Positions 1 through 9,962 of a DNA stretch of 64,000 bases are shown piece after piece. A model generated the notes under the pieces. The model searched no databases. It worked only from the letters and a program-made list of their open reading frames with translations, and had not been told where the DNA came from. Location: positions 14,024 through 78,023 of the forward strand of contig CAWHTX010000002.1 of assembly GCA_963832355.1 (NCBI GenBank), in the 5' to 3' direction. The stretch's first letter is position 1. The number at the start of each line of letters is the position of its first letter. The DNA comes from DATFVA01 sp963832355 (GTDB taxonomy: Bacteria; Bacteroidota; Ignavibacteria; Ignavibacteriales; Ignavibacteriaceae). The position numbers were made by a program, and so were the translations under genes.

Positions 1-16
1 TGTAACGGTCGGCTGA

Positions 17-2506
17 TCAATTAACTTTTATTTCGATCTTCGGGTTGTACTTATAATCGATGACGATCGGGTCTCCACCGGCTCCGTTTGCTTCGGAGAC
101 GTATTTGATTACAAGCAGCTTTTTTTCAGGATCGAATAAATACCCGGCTTCTCTGATTTTCTCGTAGTCTTTCTGAGAAAAATGACCGAGCCTGGTTCCA
201 TTGACAGTTATACTCTTGACCGGTTCCGTTCTGTAGATCTCCAGAGTGTAAGTAATCAACCGGGGTGTGTAGTCCCCTTCCTTCTTCTCAAGTTTTATAT
301 AAAGTCCTTGTTCATTTTTAACGGAAATGTCCGTCACCAGGTAATCGCCATCCTGGTACTTCAGAGTGTTCCCGTCATCCTGGTATAACTCGTAGTTGGA
401 ATTTGTTCCGGGGAAAATCTTTAGCTTCAGGAAATGAACATCCGGTCCGATCTGGGTTGTGTATTCCTGTTTTTCACGCATCGGAATTACCCCGCCTTCC
501 TTTATAAACAGCGGGATCCTGTAGATGGGGGCGTCTACCAGTATCCACTGACCACCTTCGTACACTTTATTGTCCCACCATCCGATCCATTTACCTTCGG
601 GCAGGTAAAGCTTCTTTGAGTTTTCATATTCTGAAACCACAGGAGCGACAAGCAGATTATCACCCACCATAAACTGGTACTGTGCATCGTGTGAATAACA
701 CTGGTCATCGTTTTGGTAATTCAGGAACATTGATCTTACGATCGGCACGCCTGTTTTATGCGCAGTATAAAACTCAGTGTAGAAGAAAGGCAGCAGTTCA
801 TAACGGAGGTCCATAACATCCTTTACCCATCTTTCAACTTCCTCACCGAATGCCCACGGCTCCTGGTCGCGTGTATTTATAATTGTATGTCCCCTGTAAA
901 AAGGAGTAAACGCACCAAGCTCCATCCACCGGGTATAAAGCCGCTGCGAGGGCGATCCGAAGAACCCGCCCACATCGCTTCCGCAGAAAGCCACACCGCT
1001 TAGACTTAAGCCCTGCACCATCGTACAGGCAAGTTTCAGGTGCGTTTCGCTTGCGGCATTATCGCCCGTCCATACTGCGGCGTACCTTTGTATGCCCGAA
1101 AATCCTGCGCGAGTTAATATAAAAGGACGCCTGCCCGGAAGATGATTTTTAATCCCTTCAAATGTAGCTTTCGCCATCTCGAGAGCATAAACATTGTGGA
1201 TCTTCTTGTAGTTTGCGCCAAAGCCGTTATCATCGAACTGAATTATATCAGGTATTGCCTGTCCCCACGCGGACGGCTCATTCATATCATTCCATATACC
1301 GGCAACACCTTTCTCCATAAGCTCTGCATTCTTCTTACCCCACCACTCGCGGGTTTCCTTCTTTGTGAAGTCGGGAAAATACGCCCAACCCGGCCACACT
1401 TCGCCCTGGTAAACAACGCCGTCGGGATACTTTGCGAAGAGATCCTGTTTTAATCCTTCGGCGGCGACCTCATAACCATTCGTATCGGCCTTAACGCCGG
1501 GATCGATTATGGTAATTATTTTAAAGCCCTCGTCGTTAAGTTCATTAGCCATCTTATAAGGATTTGGGAATCTTTTATCATCCCAGGTAAATACCCTGTA
1601 GCCGTTCATGTAGTGGATGTCGAGGTAGATAACATCGCAGGGTATATGCCTGTTCCGGAAGTTCTGCGCCAGGTTCATCACCGTTGATTCCGGATAATAG
1701 CTCCACTTGCTCTGCTGGTAGCCGAGCGACCACATCGGCGGCATTTCCATCCTGCCGGTGAGCAGAGTGTAAAGCGAAATTACTTTTTTAATTTCGGGAC
1801 CGTTTATAAAGTAGTAATCAAGTTCTCCCTTCTCTGCACCGAACCAGTAAAAACGGTTATTGCTTGCACCCATGTTAAAGTATGAACGGTAAGTGTTATC
1901 GAAAAATATTCCGTAAGCTTTATGGTTACGGATACCTATGAAGAAAGGGATCGACTGGTAGAGAGGGTCCTGCTTCTCGGTATAATCGGGAGTGTCTGAA
2001 TTCCACATTGTCCACTGTTCACCGTTCTTCCTGAGGTTCCCTGTTTTTTCTCCGAGTCCGTAAAACATTTCATCGTTAAACAATGTTTTGAAGCAGCGTA
2101 CCTCATCGGCGTCAAACGCAACACCGAAACTTTTTTCATCCTCATTCAGCAGGTTCATATCCTTATCGTAAATACTCACCCTGCAGGGAGATTTTGAAAC
2201 CCTCACAATGAGAGCGCTGGTAGAGACCTCGTAGTAACCAGGGTTTTCCTTATAAGAGAAGGGTCCCGCTGAATTATCTACAACAGCATAAGAAGGAGCC
2301 TTTGAGAATTCATCTTTATTAGTGAATCTGAAACGAACAATGTCATCATTAACCACATAAAGGTTGAACAATGCATTGGTGAGCTTAAACTCCACGCCGG
2401 TTTCATTTTTATCGGCCGAAACAACATCCCCGGCATATTGAAAATCGGCATAAGTATTATTAATTAGTGCTGCCATAAAAACGATTAAAAATAATTTTCT
2501 GAACAT
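17..2506 (-). CDS. Secreted glycoside hydrolase family 31 (alpha-glucosidase/alpha-xylosidase-like)
   Basis: About 829 residues. It should hydrolyse alpha-glycosidic bonds of oligosaccharides in the periplasm or outside the cell. The GH31 nucleophile motif WNDMNEPSAW (Asp near residue 405) and the acid/base motif WTGDNAAS (Asp near residue 480) are both present, inside a (beta/alpha)8 barrel preceded by a galactose-mutarotase-like N domain and followed by beta-sandwich domains. The frame is open further upstream, but I choose the ATG at 2506: it begins a clear signal peptide (MFRKLFLIVFMAALINNTYA) and has GGAAG just upstream. The 93 extra upstream codons would bury the signal peptide and include the repeat-rich spacer. 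The gene has no close neighbours in the same direction. Substrate specificity (glucose, xylose or other) cannot be set from sequence. Confidence 0.9.
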   Translation of the reverse strand: MFRKLFLIVFMAALINNTYADFQYAGDVVSADKNETGVEFKLTNALFNLYVVNDDIVRFRFTNKDEFSKAPSYAVVDNSAGPFSYKENPGYYEVSTSALIVRVSKSPCRVSIYDKDMNLLNEDEKSFGVAFDADEVRCFKTLFNDEMFYGLGEKTGNLRKNGEQWTMWNSDTPDYTEKQDPLYQSIPFFIGIRNHKAYGIFFDNTYRSYFNMGASNNRFYWFGAEKGELDYYFINGPEIKKVISLYTLLTGRMEMPPMWSLGYQQSKWSYYPESTVMNLAQNFRNRHIPCDVIYLDIHYMNGYRVFTWDDKRFPNPYKMANELNDEGFKIITIIDPGVKADTNGYEVAAEGLKQDLFAKYPDGVVYQGEVWPGWAYFPDFTKKETREWWGKKNAELMEKGVAGIWNDMNEPSAWGQAIPDIIQFDDNGFGANYKKIHNVYALEMAKATFEGIKNHLPGRRPFILTRAGFSGIQRYAAVWTGDNAASETHLKLACTMVQGLSLSGVAFCGSDVGGFFGSPSQRLYTRWMELGAFTPFYRGHTIINTRDQEPWAFGEEVERWVKDVMDLRYELLPFFYTEFYTAHKTGVPIVRSMFLNYQNDDQCYSHDAQYQFMVGDNLLVAPVVSEYENSKKLYLPEGKWIGWWDNKVYEGGQWILVDAPIYRIPLFIKEGGVIPMREKQEYTTQIGPDVHFLKLKIFPGTNSNYELYQDDGNTLKYQDGDYLVTDISVKNEQGLYIKLEKKEGDYTPRLITYTLEIYRTEPVKSITVNGTRLGHFSQKDYEKIREAGYLFDPEKKLLVIKYVSEANGAGGDPIVIDYKYNPKIEIKVN

Positions 2507-2742
2507 TTTTCTTCCGTTGAGATAAATTGGAAGTATTTCGTTTGAAAAATAAAGAAAATGCGTGAATAATTGTATCGGCGGGATTATTACAAAAAGAAAA
2601 TCCATCAATGTGTACAATATTCTTCTTTTTTTATTATCTTTCCTGAGTTCAATAGAGAGGATCCGTGCTTTGTTTTCACTGTTGAAATTCCCGCCAATCT
2701 CTGTTGAATATTTCATCAAAAAACGTCGAAAAAGCGGGATGA

Positions 2743-2809
2743 ACCGTCCTTGAACCGTCTCTAAACCTTTCCACATACGTCTCACAAACGTCTCTAAACC
2801 GTCCTAACT
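2743..2809. repeat. 11-bp-period degenerate tandem repeat, locus A
   Basis: Successive units start with ACCGTC or ACGTC: ACCGTCCTTGA, ACCGTCTCTAA, ACCTTTCCACAT, ACGTCTCACAA, ACGTCTCTAA, ACCGTCCTAACT. Unit lengths are 10-12, averaging 11. The 11-mer TTGAACCGTCT (2750-2760) is the exact reverse complement of the duplicated unit at 20591-20612. The repeat lies upstream of the GH31 start. Confidence 0.7.
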
Positions 2810-2982
2810 ACCGGGACACTGCGGCCATTCCCCCATCGCAGCCGGTGATTGATCTGAACCGGCGGGTCAACTTTCCATCGCTATGAAGTGGGACGGAATC
2901 CCCAGGCATCTCAGCCCGCCAACAAACCTCTGCCAATAAACCGGAACTTCACCCTGTAAATCAATTCACCGACCCCATCTCC

Positions 2983-3012
2983 GCGGAAATGACGTAATGT
3001 CACTATTTCCGC
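2983..3012. other. Stem-loop with 8-bp outer stem
   Basis: GCGGAAAT (2983-2990) pairs perfectly with ATTTCCGC (3005-3012). An inner GAC (2991-2993) can pair with GTC (2999-3001). No T-run follows on either strand, so it does not look like a simple terminator. It lies about 155 bases upstream of the CBS gene. Confidence 0.55.
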
Positions 3013-3062
3013 ACGGATGCAACTGACCTAATACTATGCATTTTGAGCCGTATCATACACAC

Positions 3063-3078
3063 GGGTAAATTTTTACCC
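3063..3078. promoter_or_regulatory. Perfect inverted repeat, possible operator for the CBS-domain gene
   Basis: GGGTAAA-TT-TTTACCC is a perfect 7-bp palindrome with a 2-base centre, 89 bases before the CBS gene start. Its place and symmetry suit a dimeric repressor or activator site. Which factor binds is unknown. Confidence 0.35.
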
Positions 3079-3166
3079 CGCATTAAATTAATAGTGCTTC
3101 TTTGAATAATTTTATCTATTATCTGTTAAGCCTCCCGTCATTAAAAAAACGAGAAAGGACTATCTT

Positions 3167-3637
3167 ATGAGGACTGTTAGAGAAATTATATCCGGCAAAG
3201 GTAATGATGTTTATTCTGTTTCTCCTGATGATACCATATTTAATGCCTTAAAGCTTATGGCGGAGAAAAAAATAGGGGCAGTACTGGTAATTGAAAACGG
3301 GGAAATTGCAGGGATAATGTCAGAGAGAGATTATGCCAGGAAAGTTGTTCTTGAAGGGAAATCGTCAAAGGACGCTTCAGTACGTGAAATTATGTCGCAT
3401 AAAGTAATCTATGTTGATATAGACCGGATGGTTGAGGAGTGTATGGCCCTGATGATTGAAAAGCGGATCAGGCACCTCCCTGTGTTTGAACAAAATAAAT
3501 TAGCGGGAATGATCTCCATCGGGGATGTTGTTAAAGCCGTAATCGATGAAAAAGAATTCGTAATAAGTCAGCTTGTTCAGTACATCAAAAGTACTCCCGA
3601 GATAGTTGAGGATACAGGTAAAACGGAATCCGTTTAA
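3167..3637 (+). CDS. CBS-domain pair protein (inosine-5'-monophosphate dehydrogenase-like regulatory module)
   Basis: 156 residues made almost wholly of two CBS domains, at about residues 8-62 and 72-128. Such stand-alone Bateman modules bind adenosine nucleotides or NAD and act as small energy or redox sensors; partners are usually unknown. The sequence shows two typical CBS signatures (IMSERDYARKVV and MISIGDVVKAVI). The ATG at 3167 has an AGAAAGGA ribosome site 10 bases upstream. The gene is a single transcription unit, converging on the PEBP gene 15 bases downstream. A palindrome and a stem-loop upstream suggest its own regulation. Confidence 0.88.
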   Translation: MRTVREIISGKGNDVYSVSPDDTIFNALKLMAEKKIGAVLVIENGEIAGIMSERDYARKVVLEGKSSKDASVREIMSHKVIYVDIDRMVEECMALMIEKRIRHLPVFEQNKLAGMISIGDVVKAVIDEKEFVISQLVQYIKSTPEIVEDTGKTESV

Positions 3638-3652
3638 GCAGCAGTTTTAATT

Positions 3653-4204
3653 CTATTTGTTTCTCTGGTAGGTACCCATTAGTTCACCCCGGGCAATAAT
3701 GTGTCCTTCCATCTTCTTTAATACCTCTCTTTTTGTTGCCCCGGAATCGAGGTGCACGGCGGTATTAAGTCCATACATCCTGAAGTAGTAGTGATGAGTT
3801 CCGGAAGGCGGACAGGGGCCACTGTAGCCTATCCTGCCGAAGTCGTTTGTGCCCATCAGGACTTCATCCCTCACGTTTTTTGTAGGTGTAGAATTTTCCA
3901 TTAAAGAGCTTGCACCTGCGGGTATATTATAAACTACCCAGTGAGTGAAGTTCCCGCTGGAAGCATCGGGATCTTCAACAATAAGTACGAATGTTTTAAC
4001 TCCCTCAACTTTACATTCCCAGCTTAATTGCGGAGAAACATTTTCACCGTCGCAGGTAAACTTCGCGGGAATACTTTCTCCCTCACCGAACGAACGCGAT
4101 TGAATTTCTATTTCCATATTATGTTCCCCCTTTTCCTGTTGAGGAAAAGTTTTTATTGTTGAAAACAAGACAATTATGATAATGTAACCGATATACCTGT
4201 ACAA
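3653..4204 (-). CDS. YbhB/YbcL (PEBP) family protein, probably exported
   Basis: Phosphatidylethanolamine-binding protein fold. Family motifs are CDGENVSPQLSW, the DPDA ligand-site segment, and GPCPPSGTHHYYFRMYGL. Biochemical role in bacteria is not established. The frame up to 4204 gives 183 residues and starts at TTG, adding a hydrophobic leader (about residues 1-22) that looks like a signal peptide, but no ribosome site precedes that TTG. A second start, ATG at 4117, has a strong AAAGGGGG site and would give a 154-residue cytoplasmic form, the usual family length. Both forms are possible; I cannot decide. It lies just beyond the 3' end of the complex I operon. Confidence 0.85.
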   Translation of the reverse strand: MYRYIGYIIIIVLFSTIKTFPQQEKGEHNMEIEIQSRSFGEGESIPAKFTCDGENVSPQLSWECKVEGVKTFVLIVEDPDASSGNFTHWVVYNIPAGASSLMENSTPTKNVRDEVLMGTNDFGRIGYSGPCPPSGTHHYYFRMYGLNTAVHLDSGATKREVLKKMEGHIIARGELMGTYQRNK

Positions 4205-4245
4205 ACGTAAAATTTTTGCATACTCAAAATTATTCTAAATTTTAA

Positions 4246-5683
4246 TCAACTTAAACTGGCAACAAGTGTCTTAATAAGATTGAGTATCCCGGCCGGGGCT
4301 ACCCCGAACCAGACAAGCAAAATTGTTAAAATTCCAAGAGCAAATCCGCTTCCCAGGGAAAATCCCGGGAATGATCGGTTCTTCGGTAGAATCGGGATTA
4401 GAGTACATCGCTACGATGATTCGGAGGTAATAATAAAGTCCTATTACACTGTTAATAACAAGACTGATAACAAGCAGCCACATCCCGGTATTTACTCCCG
4501 ACAGCAGCAAATAATATTTCCCGATAAATCCTGCAGTTAGAGGAATGCCTGCCAGCGAAAAGAGCATAGCAGTAAATATGGCAGATGTAAGCGGCCTGCG
4601 TTTATAGAGTCCCCGGTAGTCTTCTATGTCTTCAGCCTCCTTACCTTTGGAGGATAATATGGTAACCACTCCAAACGCTCCCAGGGTAGTAATAAAGTAG
4701 GCTACCAGGTAAAATGTAGCCGCATTTACTCCCATCTCACCTGCTGCAAGGAATGCTATAAGCAGGTAGCCCAGATGAGCGATTGATGAGTAAGCCAGTA
4801 TTCTTTTTACATTCTGCTGCCTCAGTGCAAGCAGGTTCCCGGTAAACATTGAGGCAATTGAGATCACTACAAATATTGTTACAAGAGGGTAGAAACTGTA
4901 AAGGTTGAGCTCGTAAAATAGTCTTAACAGGAACGCAAACACGGCGCCCTTAGACACTGTTGCAATGAAAGCAGTTACGGGTGCCGGGGCTCCCTGGTAT
5001 ACATCAGGGGTCCATAGATGGAAAGGTACAATTGCCAGCTTGAAGCCGATACCCACAATCATCAGCGAAAAACCGAAAACCGCGAAGGGCGATATTTCTA
5101 CTCCCGATAGCAGTGCTTTAACGATATCAGGGAAGAACATCGAGCCCGTATCAGAATAGACCAGTGCCATACCATAAAGAAGGAATGCAGATGATGCAGC
5201 CGCAAGTATTAAATATTTGATGCCGGCTTCTACGGGCTTCTGTTTGAACTTCGGGTAGGCGATTAATACGTAAAGAGAAACGCTTAATAATTCGAGTCCC
5301 AGGAAGAAAGAAATAAAATGGTTGCTGGCGGCTATTACAGAGGCGCCGAGCACAGCATTAAAGATGAGGATATAATATTCCTCGCTGTTTATTTCCTGGT
5401 CCTTCATATACTTATAAGAAAGGAGCACCACGAAGAAGGAGGCCGCGAATATCAATCCCCAGTAGAATAATGTGTAGTTATCAACCATCAGCAGCGGGGT
5501 AACCTGCCGCGGCATATATATTTTTATATAAAAGAGTCCAATAAACGCAGCAGCCAGGGCCATCAGCGAAAATACATTAACCACAGCATGGTATCGCTTA
5601 ATTACTATGATAAGCATTATAGTAATAGGAGCGAGCGCTATTATTATCAGCGGTATAAGCACATAAAAGTCCTGTGCGTTCAT
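4246..5683 (-). CDS. nuoN: NADH-quinone oxidoreductase subunit N, frameshifted near its 3' end
   Basis: Antiporter-like proton-pumping membrane subunit of complex I with about 14 helices. The frame from 5683 is good for about 437 codons, then loses all similarity and ends at 4271. Removing one C from the CCCGGG at 4364-4369 restores a hydrophobic last helix ending at a TGA at 4246 (478 residues, normal length). The restored tail reads GFALGILTILLVWFGVAP and onward. Because the restored tail is so typical, a sequencing or assembly insertion is more likely than a real lesion. The gene start overlaps the end of nuoM by 4 bases. It is the last gene of the nuo operon. Confidence 0.9.
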
Positions 5684-7254
5684 CGTTTTACTGCCTGTTT
5701 ATTACTTATGAATATGTCCATCTGCTTTTTGCCGTTTTGATTGATATCGTTTTTGATCACCTCGTATGTTTCGGGTACACGTGTATGAGTAAGTATTCTT
5801 TCGATTGATGCTTTTGAAGTATTCAGAAATGACCCGGGGTAAATTCCGATCCAGACTATTGCGAGAATTAGTCCCGCCATAATGACGATCTCCCGCCCGT
5901 CAAAATCGGATATCTTCCATTCTTCTTCTTTTTTTCCGAAGAAGACCTTCTGCATAATTCTAAGCGAGTAGAGGGTTGAGGCTACCAGTCCCAGTGCCGC
6001 TATAATCGTCCAGAACACGCTGGCCTGGAATGCGCCGGCAAGTATTAAAAATTCCGCAACGAAATTGCCTAGCGCGGGCAGCCCGAGGGAAGCCATGGCG
6101 AATACCATGCTCACTCCTCCCATTGCAGGGACCTGGTCCCACAATCCTCCCAGCCTGTTAAGATCGCGCGTATGAATTCTGTCCTGGATAGAGCCGACGA
6201 GAATAAATAAGGCCCCCGTGCTTATTCCGTGAGTAAGCATCTGGAGCACAACGCCCTGCATAGCCAGCTGGTTAAATGAAAATACGCCGAGCAGTATAAA
6301 GCCCATATGACTAACGCTGGTATAGGCAACGAGACGTTTAAAATCCGTCTGCGCAAACGCCAGCTTTGCCCCGTAAAGGATTCCTGCAACTCCAAGTATC
6401 ATTGCCACAGGAGCGAAGGCTCTGCTTGCATCGGGAAAGAGCGGGAGGACAAAACGGAGTATTCCGTATGCGCCCGTCTTCAGAAGGAGACCCGCAAGTA
6501 TAACGCTGCCTGCCGTTGGGGCTTCCGTATGAGCATCGGGCAGCCAGTTGTGGAATGGAACTGCCGGGAGTTTTACTACAAATGCGATCAGGAAACCAAG
6601 CATAATCCACATACCCGCTGCGGGCGATAACTTTGTACCTAGCAGCGCAGTGTAATCGAAAGTATATACGCCGGTATTATGGCCGTGAATAAAGTAGAGT
6701 GCGAGTATGGCAATGAACATTAAGAGTCCGCTTGCCTGCGTGAAGATAAAGAACTTGAATGATGCGTAGATCCTGTTTTCGTGTCCCCATATCCCGATCA
6801 GGAAGTACATCGGGATGAGCATCACTTCCCAGAACGAATAAAAAAGGAAAAGATCGAGCGATGTGAACACGCCTGTTATACCCGCAAGTATCCAGAGCAG
6901 GTTGAAGTGATAGAAGCCCACGCTCTTCTTTATGCTTTTCCATGAAACAAGCACCGACATAATGCCGAGGAACATTGTAAGGAGTATCAGAAGTATGCTT
7001 AGTCCGTCAGCCGCAAAATGCAGACTAATGCCGAACTGCGGGATCCAATCCCACTGGACTTCCGTTATCCACTGACTTCCTGTACTGATAGCTGTTGATG
7101 CTCCGCCTGCCAGCCACAGGTAGATTGCAAGCAGGAATGCGGCAATTAAAAATACCAGGGAAGTCCAGCGCGCAGCCGCTTCGCTTATATTGGACAGCAG
7201 CCAGGCAAGGAGTCCGCCTACGAATAAAATCACTATGATATAAACAAGTATCAC
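5680..7254 (-). CDS. nuoM: NADH-quinone oxidoreductase subunit M
   Basis: 524 residues, antiporter-like membrane subunit of complex I that helps pump protons across the inner membrane. About 14 hydrophobic helices are visible. The conserved Glu of helix 5 lies in SFWEVMLIPMY, the pump Lys in FVVKLPAVPFHNWLPDAHTE, and a typical KRLVAYTSVSHMG segment follows. Length is normal. Starts and stops overlap those of nuoL and nuoN by 4 bases (ATGA type), which implies translational coupling in the operon. Confidence 0.96.
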   Translation of the reverse strand: MILVYIIVILFVGGLLAWLLSNISEAAARWTSLVFLIAAFLLAIYLWLAGGASTAISTGSQWITEVQWDWIPQFGISLHFAADGLSILLILLTMFLGIMSVLVSWKSIKKSVGFYHFNLLWILAGITGVFTSLDLFLFYSFWEVMLIPMYFLIGIWGHENRIYASFKFFIFTQASGLLMFIAILALYFIHGHNTGVYTFDYTALLGTKLSPAAGMWIMLGFLIAFVVKLPAVPFHNWLPDAHTEAPTAGSVILAGLLLKTGAYGILRFVLPLFPDASRAFAPVAMILGVAGILYGAKLAFAQTDFKRLVAYTSVSHMGFILLGVFSFNQLAMQGVVLQMLTHGISTGALFILVGSIQDRIHTRDLNRLGGLWDQVPAMGGVSMVFAMASLGLPALGNFVAEFLILAGAFQASVFWTIIAALGLVASTLYSLRIMQKVFFGKKEEEWKISDFDGREIVIMAGLILAIVWIGIYPGSFLNTSKASIERILTHTRVPETYEVIKNDINQNGKKQMDIFISNKQAVKR

Positions 7255-9122
7255 GATAATAACACTATTGAAATTGTTAAGATTGCACCTATTACTAATC
7301 CTGCAGCATACCAGCGCAGATTACCCGTCTGCGTAATTTTTAAAATCTTATAACCGAGACCGGTAAGCCATGCAATAAAGGTATAGAAGTAATCGATAAA
7401 GTCGTGCTTGTCGATCTCAGCCATCCATACAACAGGACGAACGAAAACACGGTCGTATATTTTGTCAAACTCCCATCCCGAGAAAAGGAACTGAGCGATG
7501 AAGGATTTATTCGGTTCCGCGGGACGTCTTTTAACGTAAAGGATGTAGGCAATGAATAATCCCGAAAGGGCCAGCAGAGCGGTTATAACCTGGAACAGGA
7601 TCTCCAGACCTTCCGAAGAATGAGTTACAACTTCGGGAAGCGTCTTTGTTAAGAAGCCTGAGAATATTGTTACGTGACCCAGTGTTGACGGAGTCTCTAC
7701 AAATCCCCCGATGATAGAAAGTACGGCAAGCACGATCAATGGTATCTTAATAAATCCGCTAAGTTTCTTCTCGGGCTTCATCTGCATTTCTCCGTAGAAG
7801 GTTATAAAGACCATCCTGAATGTGTAAATGGCAGTTATAAAGGCACCGAGTATAGCACCTATCCACAGCCAGGGACTGCCGCCCGAGGCAGACCAGCTGT
7901 ACCAGATAATAGCATCTTTGCTGTAAAAGCCTGCTGTTACGATCGGGAGAGCAGCAAGCGATGACGAGGCTATCAGGAACGTGTAGAACGTAACCGGCAT
8001 TGCTTTACGAAGTCCTCCCATCTTAAACATATTATGCTCGTGATGCAGGGAGATAATGACAGCGCCGGCTCCGAGGAAGAGCAGAGCTTTAAAGAAAGCA
8101 TGGATCATAAAATGAAATACCGCAGCCGACCAGGCGCCTACACCTAATGCAAGGAACATATATCCAATCTGACTGATAGTTGAATATGCGAGTACTCTCT
8201 TTATGTCGTACTGGTTAAGCGCGCTGAACCCTGCTAACAGTAGCGTTAGTGTACCTATTACGGCAACGATTGTCTGCACAGGCGGGGACAGAATAAAAAG
8301 TACATTGGTCCTTGCGATAAGATAGACGCCAGCGGTAACCATTGTTGCTGCATGGATTAAAGCACTAACGGGAGAAGGGCCTGCCATCGCATCCGGGAGC
8401 CACGTTTGCAGGGGAAGCTGTGCCGATTTTCCCAGTGCGCCTCCCAGCAGAAGTATAGATGCCGTAAAAGCCATAGTTGAACCGACCGGCCATTGCTGCT
8501 GAGCAGCTGACAGTATATCACTTATATTAAGCGTATTAAAATGCATCACCAGGTAAAAGAGTCCTATCGCCATCGCGGTATCCCCTACCCTCGTTACTAT
8601 AAATGCCTTTCTTGCTGCCGCTCCGTTGGAAGGATCTTTATACCAGAAACCTATAAGCAGGTAGCTGCATAACCCGACTCCCTCCCATCCAAGATAAAGC
8701 AGAAGCAGGTTATCTGCCAGCACGAGTATCAGCATAGATGCGATGAAGAGGTTCATATAAGCAAAGAACCTTGAATAGCCGTCGTCATCTATCATAAATT
8801 CTGCGGAATAAAGATGGATAAGGAAGCCTACGAAGGTGATTACAAAAATGAATACCATCGAGAGAGAATCGAGATGGAATGAAATCGAAGGATTGAATCC
8901 CGCAACATCAAACCACTGCCAGAGAGTCTGTACATAAACCGGCGCAGGCCCGGCGGCAGATGTATAAAAAATACCTATAAGGATTGTTAGCACGGCAGAT
9001 AAACCGACGGAGCCGACCCCGATAATTCCCGCTGCTGTTTTACCCATTCTTTTACCGAATACGGCAAGCAGCAGAAATCCAAGTAGTGGTAGAGCTATTA
9101 TAACCCATAACAAACTAAGCAT
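7251..9122 (-). CDS. nuoL: NADH-quinone oxidoreductase subunit L
   Basis: 623 residues, the most distal antiporter-like proton pump of complex I, with the long lateral helix expected at the C-terminal end (about residues 500-600). Key family segments are present: YLGWEGVGLCSYLLIGFW (helix 5 Glu), LQTWLPDAMAGPSPVSALIHAATM and KRVLAYSTISQIGYMF. It follows nuoK by 11 bases and overlaps nuoM by 4. No oddity was seen. Confidence 0.96.
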   Translation of the reverse strand: MLSLLWVIIALPLLGFLLLAVFGKRMGKTAAGIIGVGSVGLSAVLTILIGIFYTSAAGPAPVYVQTLWQWFDVAGFNPSISFHLDSLSMVFIFVITFVGFLIHLYSAEFMIDDDGYSRFFAYMNLFIASMLILVLADNLLLLYLGWEGVGLCSYLLIGFWYKDPSNGAAARKAFIVTRVGDTAMAIGLFYLVMHFNTLNISDILSAAQQQWPVGSTMAFTASILLLGGALGKSAQLPLQTWLPDAMAGPSPVSALIHAATMVTAGVYLIARTNVLFILSPPVQTIVAVIGTLTLLLAGFSALNQYDIKRVLAYSTISQIGYMFLALGVGAWSAAVFHFMIHAFFKALLFLGAGAVIISLHHEHNMFKMGGLRKAMPVTFYTFLIASSSLAALPIVTAGFYSKDAIIWYSWSASGGSPWLWIGAILGAFITAIYTFRMVFITFYGEMQMKPEKKLSGFIKIPLIVLAVLSIIGGFVETPSTLGHVTIFSGFLTKTLPEVVTHSSEGLEILFQVITALLALSGLFIAYILYVKRRPAEPNKSFIAQFLFSGWEFDKIYDRVFVRPVVWMAEIDKHDFIDYFYTFIAWLTGLGYKILKITQTGNLRWYAAGLVIGAILTISIVLLS

Positions 9123-9133
9123 TTATTCTTTCC

Positions 9134-9442
9134 CTAGTCTTTCATCTTGTTTAGTTCATCCGCGTCAAGTGATTTATTTCTATTATGTATCCGCAGGATA
9201 AGGGCAAGGCCAACGGCAACTTCAGCGGCGGCCATCGCAAGTATAAAAATGAACATAACCTGTCCGTCAGGCTGAAGCCATTTTGAACCGGCAACAATGA
9301 ATGCCATCCCTGCAGCGTTGAGCATTATCTCGATTGACATTAACATAAATACCAGGTTCCGGCGTACAAGCAGTCCCGTTAGGCCTATCATAAATAAGAT
9401 CCCGGTTAACAGGAGTCCCGCCATTACAGGTACACTATTCAT
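9134..9442 (-). CDS. nuoK: NADH-quinone oxidoreductase subunit K
   Basis: 102 residues with three transmembrane helices, the MrpC-like membrane subunit of complex I. The conserved membrane Glu residues lie in MSIEIMLNAAGMAF and AMAAAEVAVGLALIL. The start overlaps the end of nuoJ by 8 bases. Confidence 0.95.
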   Translation of the reverse strand: MNSVPVMAGLLLTGILFMIGLTGLLVRRNLVFMLMSIEIMLNAAGMAFIVAGSKWLQPDGQVMFIFILAMAAAEVAVGLALILRIHNRNKSLDADELNKMKD

Positions 9443-9962
9443 CCTTTTCCTCCAGGTACCTGTGTCTCTTTCTCTTCTTCTGATGACCTATATGATACGC
9501 ACCCACAATACCCGACATAAGGAGCATTGCCGTCAGTTCCACACCAAGTACATACGTGGTAAACAGTGAGGTGCCTACTTCTTTAGGATTCACCTTGATG
9601 AACTGGAAATATGAACTGCCCGAGGTCGACAGCATAATAATGAATTCAACAAGGAGTATAACGATCAGCAGAGAAGGACCTTTCCAGACTCCCGGGCTCA
9701 TCCATTTACTCTCCTGCTCTTCAGATTCTTTTCCGAGATTTAGCATCATTACCACGAAAATGAAGAGAACCATAATGGCTCCCGCGTAAATAATGACCTC
9801 GAGGGCGGCAACGTAAGGGGCACCGAATAAATAGAAAATAAACGCTGCCGAGAGAAGAGAGACTACCAGGTAAAGTAATCCATGCACGGCATTTGTTCTC
9901 GTTATTGCCATTACTGATGAGCCTATTGCTACTGCAGCCGATATGTAAAACAGTACATCCAT
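9435..9962 (-). CDS. nuoJ: NADH-quinone oxidoreductase subunit J
   Basis: 175 residues with five predicted helices. It is the membrane subunit whose third helix takes part in the coupling channel of complex I; the typical VIIYAGAIMVLFIFVVMML segment is present near residues 58-76. The C-terminal tail (about 165-175) is charged and rich in Lys, Arg and Glu. The gene abuts nuoI at 9962 and overlaps nuoK. Confidence 0.94.
   Translation of the reverse strand: MDVLFYISAAVAIGSSVMAITRTNAVHGLLYLVVSLLSAAFIFYLFGAPYVAALEVIIYAGAIMVLFIFVVMMLNLGKESEEQESKWMSPGVWKGPSLLIVILLVEFIIMLSTSGSSYFQFIKVNPKEVGTSLFTTYVLGVELTAMLLMSGIVGAYHIGHQKKRKRHRYLEEKDE

Larger units (their letters stand above)
2507..3166. other. Structured intergenic spacer between GH31 and CBS genes
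   Basis: 660 bases with no convincing gene. It holds an 11-bp-period repeat (2743-2809), a GC-rich stretch with imperfect hairpins (for example CTGCG/CGCAG at about 2817-2839 and GGCGGG/CCCGCC at 2861-2920), a strong stem-loop (2983-3012) and a short palindrome (3063-3078) that could be an operator for the downstream CBS gene. The composition is more GC-rich than typical promoters in this window. Confidence 0.6.
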
